Below, piece by piece: positions 1 through 11,852 of a DNA stretch of 64,000 nucleotides. The notes beneath the pieces were generated by a model, which searched no databases, had not been told where the DNA came from, and was given only the letters and a program-made list of their open reading frames with translations. The position numbers and the translations under genes were made by a program. The stretch spans positions 57,966,733-58,030,732 of the forward strand of contig JALIRH010000002.1 of the NCBI GenBank assembly GCA_023055505.1, in the 5' to 3' direction. This stretch comes from Callipepla californica brunnescens (lineage: Eukaryota > Chordata > Aves > Galliformes > Odontophoridae). How positions within the stretch are numbered: position 1 is the first letter of the stretch; each line of letters starts with the position of its first letter.

Positions 1-519
1 CAGGGGGCAAATAAATCAGACAACAGTAGGGAAAGAGCTGGGGAAGAGAGCAATTCTACAGGTATTGCAAATCACTAGTCAGAGGATACAGGAGCACCAG
101 TAACCATTTTCTCTGAGACCTTGTGAAAGAACAGAAAATGGCAAAACAAGTCTTTAGATATGAATAAGAAAAGGAGAAAGTAGAAAATATATGCTGGTTA
201 CAGTAGTTTCAGTTCTTAGAAAAAACAAACACCAAATAATCAAAGAATTTATGGATACCTGTGTGATAACAAAGAAGAATAAAAACCCAGTGGAGAGATG
301 AGGAGGAATTAATCATTTCAAAACGTACGCAGGACTGGTGAAAGGAGTTGCAGAAAGCAGCATTGGCAAGGCACGTTGCACTATGGTTTTACAGGAAAGG
401 TTGGCAAATGTGGTTTAGATTAAAGTATTAGCACAAAAAATCATAGTAAATAGTAAAATATCCTGTTGGTAGGTGTTGATGGTTCATTGCCAAGGTGAAA
501 GACTAAAATGAGTAAGACT
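1..519. other. Non-coding DNA, no gene seen
   Basis: Purine-rich AT-rich sequence without a credible reading frame. It may hold the more decayed upstream part of the CR1-type remnant that begins to be recognisable near position 520, but I cannot align it by eye. Confidence 0.4.
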
Positions 520-1050
520 TCACAGGGATGTGTCCTGGTTTGAGTGTAAATGGAAAGGAGGGCAAAGGACTTGAGAGAATGCATAAGGAATCTGTAGATA
601 TGCTTAGGCTTGCAGTGCATTGTTGGGCATAATTAGAATTAAAAATAAATGTTTCTGGCAAATTGAAAAGGTAGATATTCTGAATCATGAGAGCACTGTG
701 CTTAGATAGGAATAAATATGTGCACAAAAACAAGCTTTCCAGTCAGGAGAAGAAGATTTGGGTGGTTCTAATGGAACTCAGCCTGGGACAACAATGCCAG
801 TCATGTTGCAAAAAGTCAGCCAGCACTGTGGGCTGTCAAGAACCAAAGACCTGTGATCTAACATTTAAACTCTATTCTGTATTGGGAAGTTCCCAGCTGG
901 AGTACCATGTTCAGTTTGTTAATACTGCGCATTTAGAAAAAGGTCAGTAAAATTAGTACACGAATGGGGGAATGGGAAAGATCTGAAATGCAAAAAATAT
1001 GTTGCAGAAGAAAGTATTAGTTGTTATTTAGTTTAGAGAAGTGCCAATTG
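520..1050 (+). mobile_element. Old CR1/L3-type LINE remnant, C-terminal part of ORF2
   Basis: This looks like the C-terminal third of a CR1-clade non-LTR reverse transcriptase, heavily decayed. The frame at 687-950 gives 87 residues. Around residues 18-35 it resembles the CR1 segment that reads roughly 'SxxEKDLGVVV', and residues 62-64 (LYS) with 70-77 (QLEYHVQF, at 894-917) match the CR1 'LYSxLVRPxLEYCVQFW' block. Just before, 'cacagggatgtgtcctggttt' codes a degenerate form of the CR1 'PQGSVLGP' turn. After 950 the frame is lost, but 'ttagtttagagaag' near 1029-1042 matches the CR1 'LFSLEK' region. No 3' tail is visible. Divergence from the younger CR1 at 37.9 kb is large, so this is an ancient insertion. 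It is not functional. The CR1-clade call is fairly safe; the 5' edge is uncertain. Confidence 0.62.
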
Positions 1051-4000
1051 TCACAGATCCAATTGTTATAGCAGTATTCAGATTTCTAAGGTGTAATGGG
1101 TTAACCCCAGAATTTTTAAGCATTTAGGAATCAATATTAGCACAGCAAGACGTATTTTCCTAGGCTGGCTCAAGGCCAGTGTTTCTGTAGCTGGAGGTAT
1201 CCAGTGGTCTAGACCATGCCCAGACACCAGCCTAATATGGTGAATATAAACATTGCCTTTTTTCTAGATTCAACAGATGCCATCCCCAGGAATTGGACAT
1301 GGGTATGGCCTGTCCCATGTTGTGGCTGGGCTTGCAAGCAAGCAACTCTTCTTTATAGATTTTCCAAGGGCAAAATGACTAACATTACATTATAATCGTG
1401 TCTATAACATTTTAATGACATCATAAAATTTCTTGTTCAGCACAAAGAAACACTTTATGATGAGCAGGAAGCAGAATATTAAATAAAAATAATTACGCTT
1501 GCTATTTGGTATAAATACAGTTTTGACAGTATAATACATGTTCTAGTTGCCAAAGATTTTATTAAGTGATAACTACTGTAGAATTCCCAAATTCATCAAG
1601 CTTTCATCTTTGTTCATATTGTGGAAATCCAAAAAGATCTTGTGCCCGCTTTATGAGTCTATGTTAAATGCTTTAAGTTTAAATGAAAAAGAACTGTACA
1701 GTCACCCTAAACCCCCACAATTTCTTGTCTCAGGCATTAACATTTCACTGATAATACTCGTTTCATAAATCTTGACATTGCTGTTAAATTATTCATATGG
1801 TGTTATATGAAAACACATGACAATTTTTTAAAAATGTATTCGTCAAGCATCTTGCAATCAGCTAAGATGCCACTCTGCTGGTTATTTTTCTGAATCTTGC
1901 CATCTGAATACTCTGAATAAATTTTATTTTATTCAATAAGTTTCTCCCTTGTTTCCAAGCATTTCTTTTATGATTTCTACAGCTTCACTTATATTATATT
2001 ACCCTTCTATTTTATTTTTTTTTTCTTGTCTTGATTTCCCTTTCTATCTGCCGTGTGCTCTATTTTACCATTCTTGCAATCTATCATTTTAGCTTTGAAA
2101 AAGATATTCCTTATTATCTGATCTTCCCTGGATGTACTTAACTTTGTGACATTCTTCTTCTCTGAGTGACCTTTGTAATATAAACTTCCATTGCTGCCTC
2201 CTGAAAGTGTATTCTGACAGTGAGGGCTGGCACACCTTTAATTCTTAAATGCAGAAACTACACTTCTTGACACTCCCATATCCCTCACACTTCAGCAATA
2301 TGACAATTACATAGTGTTGCTAAGTTGCATTATACATTTCTGTTTTCCTTTTTTCTGAATTGTCATACATTATTCCTTTGGTGTTGATCAGAATGTGAAG
2401 AAATACACAGTAGATATTTGACTTGAAAAATAATTCAAGGTGAATGAAGTTAACAGAAACAAAATTGAATAATAATATGAATCACTATTAATATAGGTTT
2501 AAATGCTGAATGGCTTTTGGTTGTTTCTAGCACAGATCACTTCATAGTTTGTCAGAATTATTCTCAAAAATCAGAAATTAAGCATGAAAATTACACAGCA
2601 TAGTTTCACTTTGTAAAACATTCAGAGCATCATGAATATGTAGAGGAACAATTAAGAGAACTGTAACAATCTTAGCCCTCCTCTCACCACTATTTAATAA
2701 CAACAGTAAAACTTCAGAAAACTCAATGGAGAATGCTTATAGTGAATACCCAGTGGTGATAGCAGGCCAATTCTGCTCCTCATCCTAATAAACTTCTACA
2801 AGATTGCATTAAGTTTGTTGTAGTTTTCACTTAATCTTGTGAGTATGGCTTTCTGGGTGATCTTAACTGTGTTCCAGTCCTCCTCTGTGTATTTTTTCCT
2901 AAGGTGAATGCTGAGTTTTGGAATTTATAATATTTCATAAGATTTGTAGGTTTAAAACATTATTTTATGTTAGGAAACATTTTGCTGAAGAGGATTATTT
3001 CAACATTTATTTAGATTTGTGTATAATTTTACATTAGTTTATCATTAAAAGTGGGTGTTTTCTTAGTAATTTTTGCCCAGGAGTGTTCATAACCAACCAT
3101 TCAAATTTGAGAGTGAATTCCTTATTGAATTCACTAACATTTGAACTGGGACACATACTGGTAAAAAGAAAAAACTTAAACATTAAGATAGTCTATAAAG
3201 ATATTTACAAGTGTATGTTATTATATATATATGTATTTTTTTTTCTGAAAAAATAGAAACTTCAGGTTACATTTCCAGACTAATATAGAGATGTGACTAA
3301 TTGGTCTGAAAATCACAGGTGGTGGTGACCTTTGCTTCACAGATGTGTATCTGTTCAGTATGAGGTTAATGTAAGTGAGGCATCAGTTTATTTGTTCTAT
3401 CAAACAGGTTAAGTTGGAAAAAAAAACCTGAAAAAATAACTGTGATTAATTTATTACCCTAAGCTGAACCTTCTGTGAAATTTCTAATGAAAAATTCACT
3501 GGCTTTCTTTAAAAAGTAGTGAAAATTACAAGAATATAAAAATAAATCTGTTTTAAGGTTACTTTTCAGAAGATACTTTCATTATCAAATTCATCATATG
3601 ATCAAGGGTCCAGTTTGTATAATATACTCAGAACTGAGCCAATGTTCATTATGCTTCTGGAAGATTTCTCTAGACTGACACGAGAACCCTAAGATATTCA
3701 AAATACCAAGTCCGATTAGGAATACTGACAGTGTGGATATATGTTATTCCCTATTCATGTATTCATTTAATACAGCTGGAGTTTTCCCTTGGACTTTAGC
3801 TGACAAAAAGTTATGTATTATTTCTGCAAATCATTCCAACAGATTATAAATGAAGAGCTGAAGCTCTGTAGAAGTTTGTTCTCTCTGTTTTAGTCCTATT
3901 TATTTGTGACCTTATTATCAATTTTAAATTTGTTACACTTCTTTATTCATATAATGTCATTCAATTCAGCATAGATACTTACCTCCACATATCCACTGAA

Positions 4001-4223
4001 TGTCATAGAAAATGTTACCTTTCTTTTTGTAAAAGTGTGATACTGGTTAAATATACAGCTTCAGTAGCTATTTGTTAATCCTCAAGAACACTCTTCAAAA
4101 ATTCTTAGTAGGAAGTTAGTGAAATTTTCAAGAAATGTTAAAGGAAGAGAAAAAAATCCATTTTAACTAAAATAAAGAAACAAAGCCATTAAAACATTTG
4201 CTTCAATGAGAAGACTTTAGGGA

Positions 4224-4239
4224 TTTTTTTTTTTTTTTT
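4224..4239. repeat. Mononucleotide T tract (16 T)
   Basis: Uninterrupted run of 16 T read directly from the sequence. No polyadenylation signal or retrocopy body is visible next to it on either strand. Confidence 0.9.
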
Positions 4240-4629
4240 GAGTTAAAGCACTACATTACTTTATATTGAAATGAGGTTAATTGATGATGTTAGTTGATGA
4301 TATTCTATTTTTCTTTACTAACCTTTTTAAGAAACAAAACATTAAAAAGAAAGTAAAAAAATCTGTTGATAAATAGATGAAAAATGCCATGCCATTTTAT
4401 TGAAATTTATGCTTCCTTACACTGTACCAGCTAGATGGTTTTTGAGAATGTAATGTAACAGAGCTTTGAAAATTTCACCCTAAAGATTTCAGGTCAGACA
4501 TTATGACTCATCTTTCTTTGTTAGATAATTTTCTTATTAACTTCTCAAGGTGCACAAAATAAATTGAAGTACAAATTCAATTTTTGTAATTGAATTACCA
4601 TTAAAAGATTGCAAATGTATGCCACATTA

Positions 4630-4658
4630 AATATATACATATATATACATATATGTAT
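4630..4658. repeat. AT-dinucleotide-rich tract
   Basis: Alternating AT/CATA simple repeat of about 29 bp with interruptions. Likely length-variable between individuals. Confidence 0.8.
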
Positions 4659-5008
4659 TCATTTTTCTAGGTTAAGTTACTAGTTTAAGAATCAAAACAA
4701 ACTCTTTTAATGGAAAATAGCAATTCCTTCAATTTCAGAAACACCTTAGAAGAAAATGTTACTACTATATAGCAAAGGAAATTACTTTGGGCATACATAT
4801 TGGCTCTTTCTGGCCTTAAAATTTACAAATGTATTAAAAACGTCTTATAATCCAGATCATAACCTAACCCTTTTGCAAATCTATGGCAAAACATGACTTA
4901 ACAGCTTCCCCAGAAGCTCACAAATCCTGTTCTTGGCATCTGAGGAAAGCAGGGAAAGGCTAGAGCAAACACTCTGACAGCAGAACTTTCATTTTATTGC
5001 CTCAGAAG

Positions 5009-5095
5009 ATAAGAACATAAAATCGCTGTATTAGGTCAGGCTAAATGACCATGTAACTCAGGACTGCGTCTTCATCCATGGCTAGTACAGGGCAT
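5009..5095 (-). mobile_element. Ancient CR1/L3-type LINE 3' tail fragment
   Basis: The plus strand reads 'gataagaacataaaatcgc' followed by 'attaggtcaggctaaatg'. This follows the widespread amniote repeat tail whose consensus, read antisense, has 'aagaacataagaa', then 'ggtcaggcc', then a 'tcttcatacagtggc' block (here 'gtcttcatccatggc'). That motif is the antisense of a CR1/L3-type 3' end. The piece is about 85 bp and shares its layout with the larger copy starting at 17385. Recognition is from memory of the consensus. Confidence 0.45.
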
Positions 5096-6429
5096 TTAAG
5101 TTCTCGATTTAAACTTTGACCTTCTGTTCACTTTATAGATTACATATCAAGGTTCATGCCTGTATTTGCTTTGAACAAAACAGTTTCTTGTTTTGTTTTT
5201 GGTTGCTATTATTTTTATGCTGTAAGGGTATAAAAAAATCTCCTGATATGCCTTATTTAATATCTCAAAAATATCCTCCAGTTTAAAAACTTCCTCAGTA
5301 GTATATGACTAAACAGGATAACATTTAACTTCTTGTGTAGTATATAAGAAATATTTTTTGATGATGAGGATGATTACTATTTGTTGTGGATGTCTAATGC
5401 TTTCAATTTAAACGTCTTTGCTACCATCTGTAGCATTTATTATCTTTATTCTTTTTCTTTTAATTTTATTTTATCCAGCTCCCTTACTTTTAGAGAGCTG
5501 AAATTTTACTGCTGGCCTTAGCTGCAGCAGGGCAGAAAGCCTGATGTAAATGTACCCTAGACAATTTGACACTCTGAGAAGTTAACATTAACACTTTGAA
5601 GTATCTCCATAAAACCTTTCTCCAGAAATTCCCACATTTGGCTATAACCAGAAAACTGTTGGCAACGCTGCGGTTTGCAAGACAGTAATATTCTTATTGT
5701 GTTATACACTAAGAAGCAGACAACCTAATTTCACATTGGTTTCAATTTCTCTTTGATCTCAGAATAAGGCCTAGGCAACCAATGAAAATATTCAAAGGAG
5801 GGAATCTTTACTTATTTGCTGATATCCTTTATTTAGAGATTATTTAGCTCAGGCCCTAGAATACTGGCAAAGGAATTCTATTACGGACATTGACAATAGA
5901 CTCCTTATCGTGGAAAGATGTGGTTAGGTCCTGGCTCTTATCCTTTTCTCCAAAGAGTATTCACCGTAAGAAATATAAAAAAGATTTGTGAGAATCAACC
6001 AGAAATGCTCAAGGAACTGTGCCCACCTCAGCAAGCTGAAGACCAGAAATTTTCCAACAATAATAATAGCTTTACGTGTCCATACATACTATGAGATATA
6101 CCAAAATCTTTCAAGATCAATAAAAAAGTGTGTGTATGTCCTTGTTTCAGGCCTCACATTACACAGTTGAAGTCTTGAAAGTGTTCAGCTTGTTTGTTTT
6201 AACCTTGAGGGAAACACACTGTTGTGTCATTATAAAATAAAAAATAAAATAAAAAACTTAAATCTGCCTGGTTTTGACATTAAGAGCTAAGTATTTCCGT
6301 AACTTCATTTTTTGGATCCCCATGCCACACCTGAAACATTAATGCAGAAATAATCAGAGCTAGCAAGTTGATCAATATAAAACATGACTGAGAACTCATA
6401 TTTACTGACAGCTTCATTTAAGACTGTTT
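5096..6429. other. Non-coding DNA, no gene seen
   Basis: AT-rich, stop-dense. Contains a short A/T-rich low-complexity tract near 6232-6256 (AAAAT-type repeats). No transposon or exon recognised. Confidence 0.45.
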
Positions 6430-7430
6430 AAAGGGAAACTGTAAGGCTGGAGCTGCTGGGGCTCCTGGTACCTTCCCTTTCAATTTCTCAGTCAGTAGAA
6501 TTTTGTTCTGCTTCATCGCATTGACGACTAACTGTTGTGGAAAATTTAATAGCGATGTCTTATGCAAATAGTGTGCTCTACAAGTAAAACAAATAAAAAT
6601 GAGGAAATGTACACATTGTACCTTGGAAAGGTTGCAAGCACAGAAGACTTGGGTTACAATAACATCTGAAATGAGCCTGGGAGTGGGAACGTAGCAAGGC
6701 TTGTTTCAAAGGGGAGCTAGTTCACTAAACACTAGAGTGATTTAATGCACCATCAATTATTTCCTGCTTGTCACTTAAACAGGCTGCATATATGCATGGC
6801 AGGTCCATGAGTGCAAAGAGGAGGTAGAAAGCATGATTTATTGGCTGGGGCAAACACCTGCGAATTAAGCAGCTCAGAAATTAGCCACAAGTAGCATATT
6901 AGTGCAGCTAATCAGGCACGGTTCAGTATTTCAGTTTCTTGATTTGCCCATAAATAAGGCTGTATGTGGCTGCCTTGGGGCATACCGGTGATTAACAGCC
7001 CTGACCTACAGTAAAGAGTGCAATCTAAACAATTTAGTGGGGTCTGCAGGTGTACACTGTAAGCTTGTTGCTTATAAGGCTGGTACATCCAGTACGTAGA
7101 AAGCTCCAAGAATCTAGTTGTCTTGTTCATGTTTTATCACACCATTTAATGATCAATTTGCTTTTCATTCATTTACCAAAGCCTGGTAACTTTAATGAGT
7201 TTAAAACTACGAGGCACTGATGCACAACTGTGGAACCCAGTTGTCTTCTTTGTCTTACTTGGATGCCAGGAAAATGAGAACATCATTCTTTTCAGTGCAC
7301 TTTCATATCACACCACAGTTGTTGACTTTCATCACAGTGGAAATGACAAGTTGATACTTTATCTGTGGTTGGCTAAGCCTAACTATTTATTGCTGATGTA
7401 AAAGAGCTGTGTGAAGGAGCCTACATACAG
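6430..7430. other. Candidate conserved non-coding element
   Basis: Repeat-free kilobase whose texture differs from its flanks: balanced composition, no simple repeats, many short motifs of the kind bound by developmental factors. Examples are 'atttgcccataaataagg' near 6952, 'cagctaatcaggca' near 6904, and the palindromic core 'gcatatatgc'. Frames at 6912-7130 (minus, 72 codons) and 7195-7401 (plus, 68 codons) show no known domain and are likely chance. The call rests on appearance only. Cross-species alignment would decide it. Confidence 0.27.
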
Positions 7431-10400
7431 CAAGAAGTAATCTGCTGTTGTGGTTTTGCAAAGCATTGAAGCAAAGATAGAAATGTTTGTTGATTTCATT
7501 CTGACAACTTAAGCATGTATACTGCAGGAGGTGTGAAGCTCTCTTATAATACTACACGTGATCTCAAAAAGCTCAGCAGCAACCATACTGACTTCTAACT
7601 GTCAGAAAAAAAGGTACCATTCGGAAAGAAAAGGACAGACTTCCCCCGATAAGCAAGATGCTGAGTAAGTCATACTGCTCACCCAGGAAGAGTCACTGTA
7701 GACTTCTAATTTTTCACCTTCAAAAGAACATCTGAGGACATGGACAAGGATGAAAATGAATGACTAGTGGGAAAGACATGAGAGTTAACATTGCTTGTGA
7801 GGAAATGACACTGTACTTGCAACATTTTTTGTATTAAAAAAGGCCGAAACTTAAAAAAAAAAGAAGTACATAAGATGAAACATAAAGGATACCTGAATGA
7901 GAAAAAGTAATTTGAACACTGCTGTTTACCCTTTTTCCTAAAATAAGAGCAACATGCTAGTACATCTTGGACCAAAAGGCAACAAATTGTTTTATACAAT
8001 GATTCATTAGCTGCTTCAAGATCTCATTGAAATCAAGAAACCAGAATTATTTGAGAAAGAATAGTATTGAATACTATTCAATATAAAAAACAAGTAGGTA
8101 TATTTGTAAACACTGAGAGCGCACAGTTATGTTATGTAAGAGAAAACCTACCAGGGATATGCCATCTCCTCTTTCATACTTAAATATTAAGTGCAGAGAC
8201 TAGACAATAATCATATATTTTTTTCTATTTATTACATGCTTGTTTATTGCTACATCACTTCACTTTCCATTGCACCAAAACGTATTTATGACTGCTAAGA
8301 TACATGATACACTGTAACACTAGCCTGATCTGGATTACCTTTGCTGATGTGTATTGACAGGAGACATCAAGACCCAGGTCCTTACTGATGTACTTGCATA
8401 CATATCTGTGTTTATAGATACTGAATGCTGTTCTCAACACTCCTTCTTAGGTGTTACCCAGTAAGATGGAAGGCCCTGAATGAAGAATTCAGTTGGCTTC
8501 TTGTTGAAACAAAGATAGGAGTTGGTACTTTTCAGCCACTATCTTCTGCTCTATAGGTTGCTTCTCATGCAGTAGGAATGCCAGAATTGTTCCTTTAAGC
8601 ACCCACAGAAACTGTTAAATACTGTTGTTTTAAAGTAAAACTAGTTCATTTATAACTATGTCAGATGATCAGCTGCAGCTTTTATTCATGATTCTTGTCA
8701 GATTCACCATAGGCAGAAATTAGATTTCTTCTGCCATTTGAATATCCCCCCATATAGTTATTACTCCAGAGTCATTCCATTTTCCTGGTACAGTGAATGA
8801 GAGTGAATGGTCTCCTTACTGCTTATGCTCATCTCCTCCAGCAGTTTTTTTTACCAATTTACATTGCATAACTTCTAACATACTCTTATTTGGTATTTCT
8901 TTCATAGGCCTTTACATCTATGTCCACAGGACTCTCTAGGACATCATTATATGCTTCTCACTACATGTGTTTGTTTCACTACCTGGTCATAGAAACTCAC
9001 CCTTTAGTGGAAGTCATTTCTGGATTTTTAGCTCGAAGTTCCACTGTTTGTGACAATGTGGCACACCCTGATGGGTTCCTCTGCATATGCTTAAGAGATC
9101 ACTTCATCATCTTCTCTACTCTGCCACCTGGTACCCCGTACACTGGTTAGTTATAAGCACTAGTTGAGGCTGGTTCTTCTTCTTCGTCCAAAGTGTTTTT
9201 CATTGCTGGGACTAAGACAGTTACAGAAGTTTCTTAAGGTTCTTTAAGTAAAAAATCTTTATATTGGAACCAAGATGATCACTGGGATGGCTTTTTTATT
9301 CTGTATATTTCTGCTCTAACAGCACAATGCTGAGGATATTTACTTTCTGCAGAGGAGGAGTATGTAAATATATTTGTTGATGTAAGGGTAGCAGTCTGGC
9401 AGAGCAAAGGAGTAAACTGTGTAGTCACTGTATCTACTGTCTTAAGTTTTCAGCAAGACCTGGGCTCTGCTTGGGAAAAGATCTCGTCATTCTATCCCAG
9501 GAAATATCCGGCAAGCTCGAAGTACAGCAAGACAAAGAAATTGGAGCTCAAAGTGGAACAGTGCAATTGAACTCACAGCAAAGCCATATCCTCTGCATTT
9601 TCCTCTTTTCCTTTTTATTTATTTATATTTTTCTTTTCCTTAGATGAAGCTGAAACTAACAGGACAATTTTAGTTTGCTGATTTACAGGAAAGATTGGTT
9701 TACTTGGAATAACTTTGAAAACATACTTTTTTCTAGTACATTTTATTTAACATTTTCATCCTCACACCAATAAATTATAAACTCCACATATATTTAATAA
9801 AGGAGGTAGAGAGTTTAAAGTCATATGATAGCAGAAATAATAGGTGTTGAGATTTTTATTATATTGCTATATACTGCAATGAGTTATGAAAGAGTTATAG
9901 AGTGTGTGTGAGAGAAAACGCTTAAGAGTGTAAGTACTGACTGCAGAATAAAAAATGAAAAAAAAATAAAATGCATAATCTAGAATAGAAAGATGATACT
10001 GCAGGAGCACAATCAGATATACTGAGATTCTTGAGATGTATTACAGGATTTTAGTCTGTCTCTTTGGAAAAGTTAAAGCAACATTTGAAGTTGTATCTCT
10101 GATTTTGAAAAGTGTACAGTATCATCATCACTAAAGGGTCAGAGCTCTTGTAATAAAACAGCCTTTGTCTTTCAGTAAAGGGGATGTTAAATTTCAAGTA
10201 CAGCAAACTCAAAATGGCTACATAACACCAAGCACAGGTTAAAAAAAACCACATAGATTTATTGTGAGATCTCTGAAATGATATCTAGATGATCCCCTGA
10301 GCAGCCCTTGAGATGTCAAAGATGATAATACAGTTACAGCATTTGGGAAGTATTTCTGGTTTTACACTTAGCCTTTTGGCAGGAATTTATTAAGACAGAA

Positions 10401-11302
10401 TAAGCCTGTGACTTTTCAATTCCAAGTACAATTTGTTTCTGTAATATATCTTCAGGAGTAATGTGTGATGGAATTTTTCCTTTGCTGGGCCCAGTAGTTG
10501 TGGGTGATGATGTGCTATAATAGGTTCTCACAGGCCATATCTCAACAAGATAAAACACAACACATGTACATCTGTGGCCCAGTGTCAATGCCTTAAATGT
10601 ACATCAGAAATGCATTAAATCTTCTGATTGCTATTTTGTTTGTACAGCTTGTTGGTTCAGAGTTTCCTCTGTAATGTATCCTGCTGATTACCTTGAATTA
10701 TTGGCATATTCTTGGTAGAACAAGCACATCTTGTTCAGAAAACACAACATTACAGATGTGGCTTGAATCTTTTCCTTTATTAGTAGATAAAGTAGAAATT
10801 CTCTTAAAAGTTATTCCAACATGCTTCGCAAAAGCACATATCTCAGAATGAACTGTGTCCAGCAGTGCTTTTGACCAAAACTAAAGACACCTGTTATCAG
10901 AAATCTATCCACACAGTTGTTTCTGCATAGGTGCCTGTGCCTACATATAATAGGTAGAAAATAAAGTATTATGGACAGCTATGGGAAAGGGTGCAGCAGA
11001 AGAAACGCATGCGGATTTGGATTCTCATTCTGGATCAAAATCTCAGCTGATTTAAAGTTATTTATATCCTATCAGCTTCATTGCTCATATGAAAAAGAAA
11101 ATGAATGTTTTAGATGTAATCATAATCTTGATATTAATGGAATCCATAGTGTTTGATGAAAATGAATTTTATACACAATATATAATATAACCTTATATGA
11201 CAATTGCCAGTTCCAGTCTATAGTGTTTCCACATAACATATCCAAACTAAGAAAATTGACATAGGTAAAAGAAGGAGGTTAAGGGTATACAGTTAAATGA
11301 AA
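7431..11302. other. AT-rich non-coding stretch
   Basis: No gene, RNA or transposon recognised over about 3.9 kb. The longest frame (7706-7999, minus, 97 codons) is rich in K, F and S and has no domain I recognise. The minus-strand frame at 10334-10588 (84 codons) is likewise unrecognised. A perfect short palindrome lies at 8059-8079. Confidence 0.45.
8059..8079. repeat. Perfect 10-bp inverted repeat with 1-bp centre
   Basis: Left arm 'gaatagtatt' and right arm 'aatactattc' are exact reverse complements around a single G. AT-rich palindromes of this size can arise by chance in 64 kb. Confidence 0.85.
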
Positions 11303-11852
11303 GAATACTTTTGAGGGATGAGAGCAATGCCTCCTGTGTTACAATGTTGGCCCATAGCGTCAGAGGTGAATTTTGGTGGTTTGGCAGTAGAACCTTCCTA
11401 GTTGAACCTTCCCAACAATATCCCATCACATTTTTCTGCTATGTGACAGATGGCAGCAGGGGGGCAGTCTGACAGAAAGGCATCTGACATAGAAGTGCAT
11501 ATGAAGCAAAGGTGTGCCATTGGATTCCTCCATGGGGAAAACAATGGCACCCATTGACAGTCATCAGCATTTGCTGAATGTTGATGGAGTGAGTGTGAGC
11601 ACAATGAGTCAATGAGTGGTGATTTTTGCAGTGGTGACCGCGAGAGAGGGCTGCCTCCACTGCTGAAGATATTTATGAGCATGGCATGCCTGCTGTTGGT
11701 CATAGTTGATGAAAATGCATAGCTTGTGATGGAGAAAAATAAGTTTTGTAGCTAAGAATTTGCTGTATAAAACGGTGCTATTGTGCTCTTTGTATCTGTT
11801 GTGGTTTCCTTGGAAATAAAAGGAAGAAATTACTTTTGGAGCAACTTATGTA
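11303..11852 (+). mobile_element. Mariner-derived MITE, copy A
   Basis: Non-autonomous mariner element of about 550 bp. The right end carries 'attacttttggagcaact' (11829-11848) and the left end 'gcaatgcctcctgtg' (11324-11338), which form the degenerate terminal inverted repeats also seen in copy B at 57463-58014. Internally, 11490-11560 codes the start of a mariner transposase: 'ASDIEVHMKQRC' followed by a degenerate 'FLH' block. The start codon has mutated to AGG, and frameshifts and stops follow. The middle of the transposase, with the catalytic DDD/D region, is missing, and the sequence jumps to the mariner 3' non-coding end. Copies A and B share length and junction, so this is a deletion derivative that was mobilised in trans. 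A Galluhop-like family is likely from memory. Confidence 0.85.

Larger units (their letters stand above)
1051..5008. other. AT-rich non-coding stretch
   Basis: About 4 kb with dense stops in all frames and no recognisable transposon tail, exon or RNA gene. It contains short simple repeats: a TA run near 3222-3233, a 16-T run at 4224-4239 and an alternating TA/CATA tract at 4630-4658. Frames of 60-75 codons in this part are at the level expected by chance. Confidence 0.5.

Noticed and set aside
11398..11703. 101-codon minus frame
   Set aside because: Antisense to the mariner MITE copy A and explained by it.
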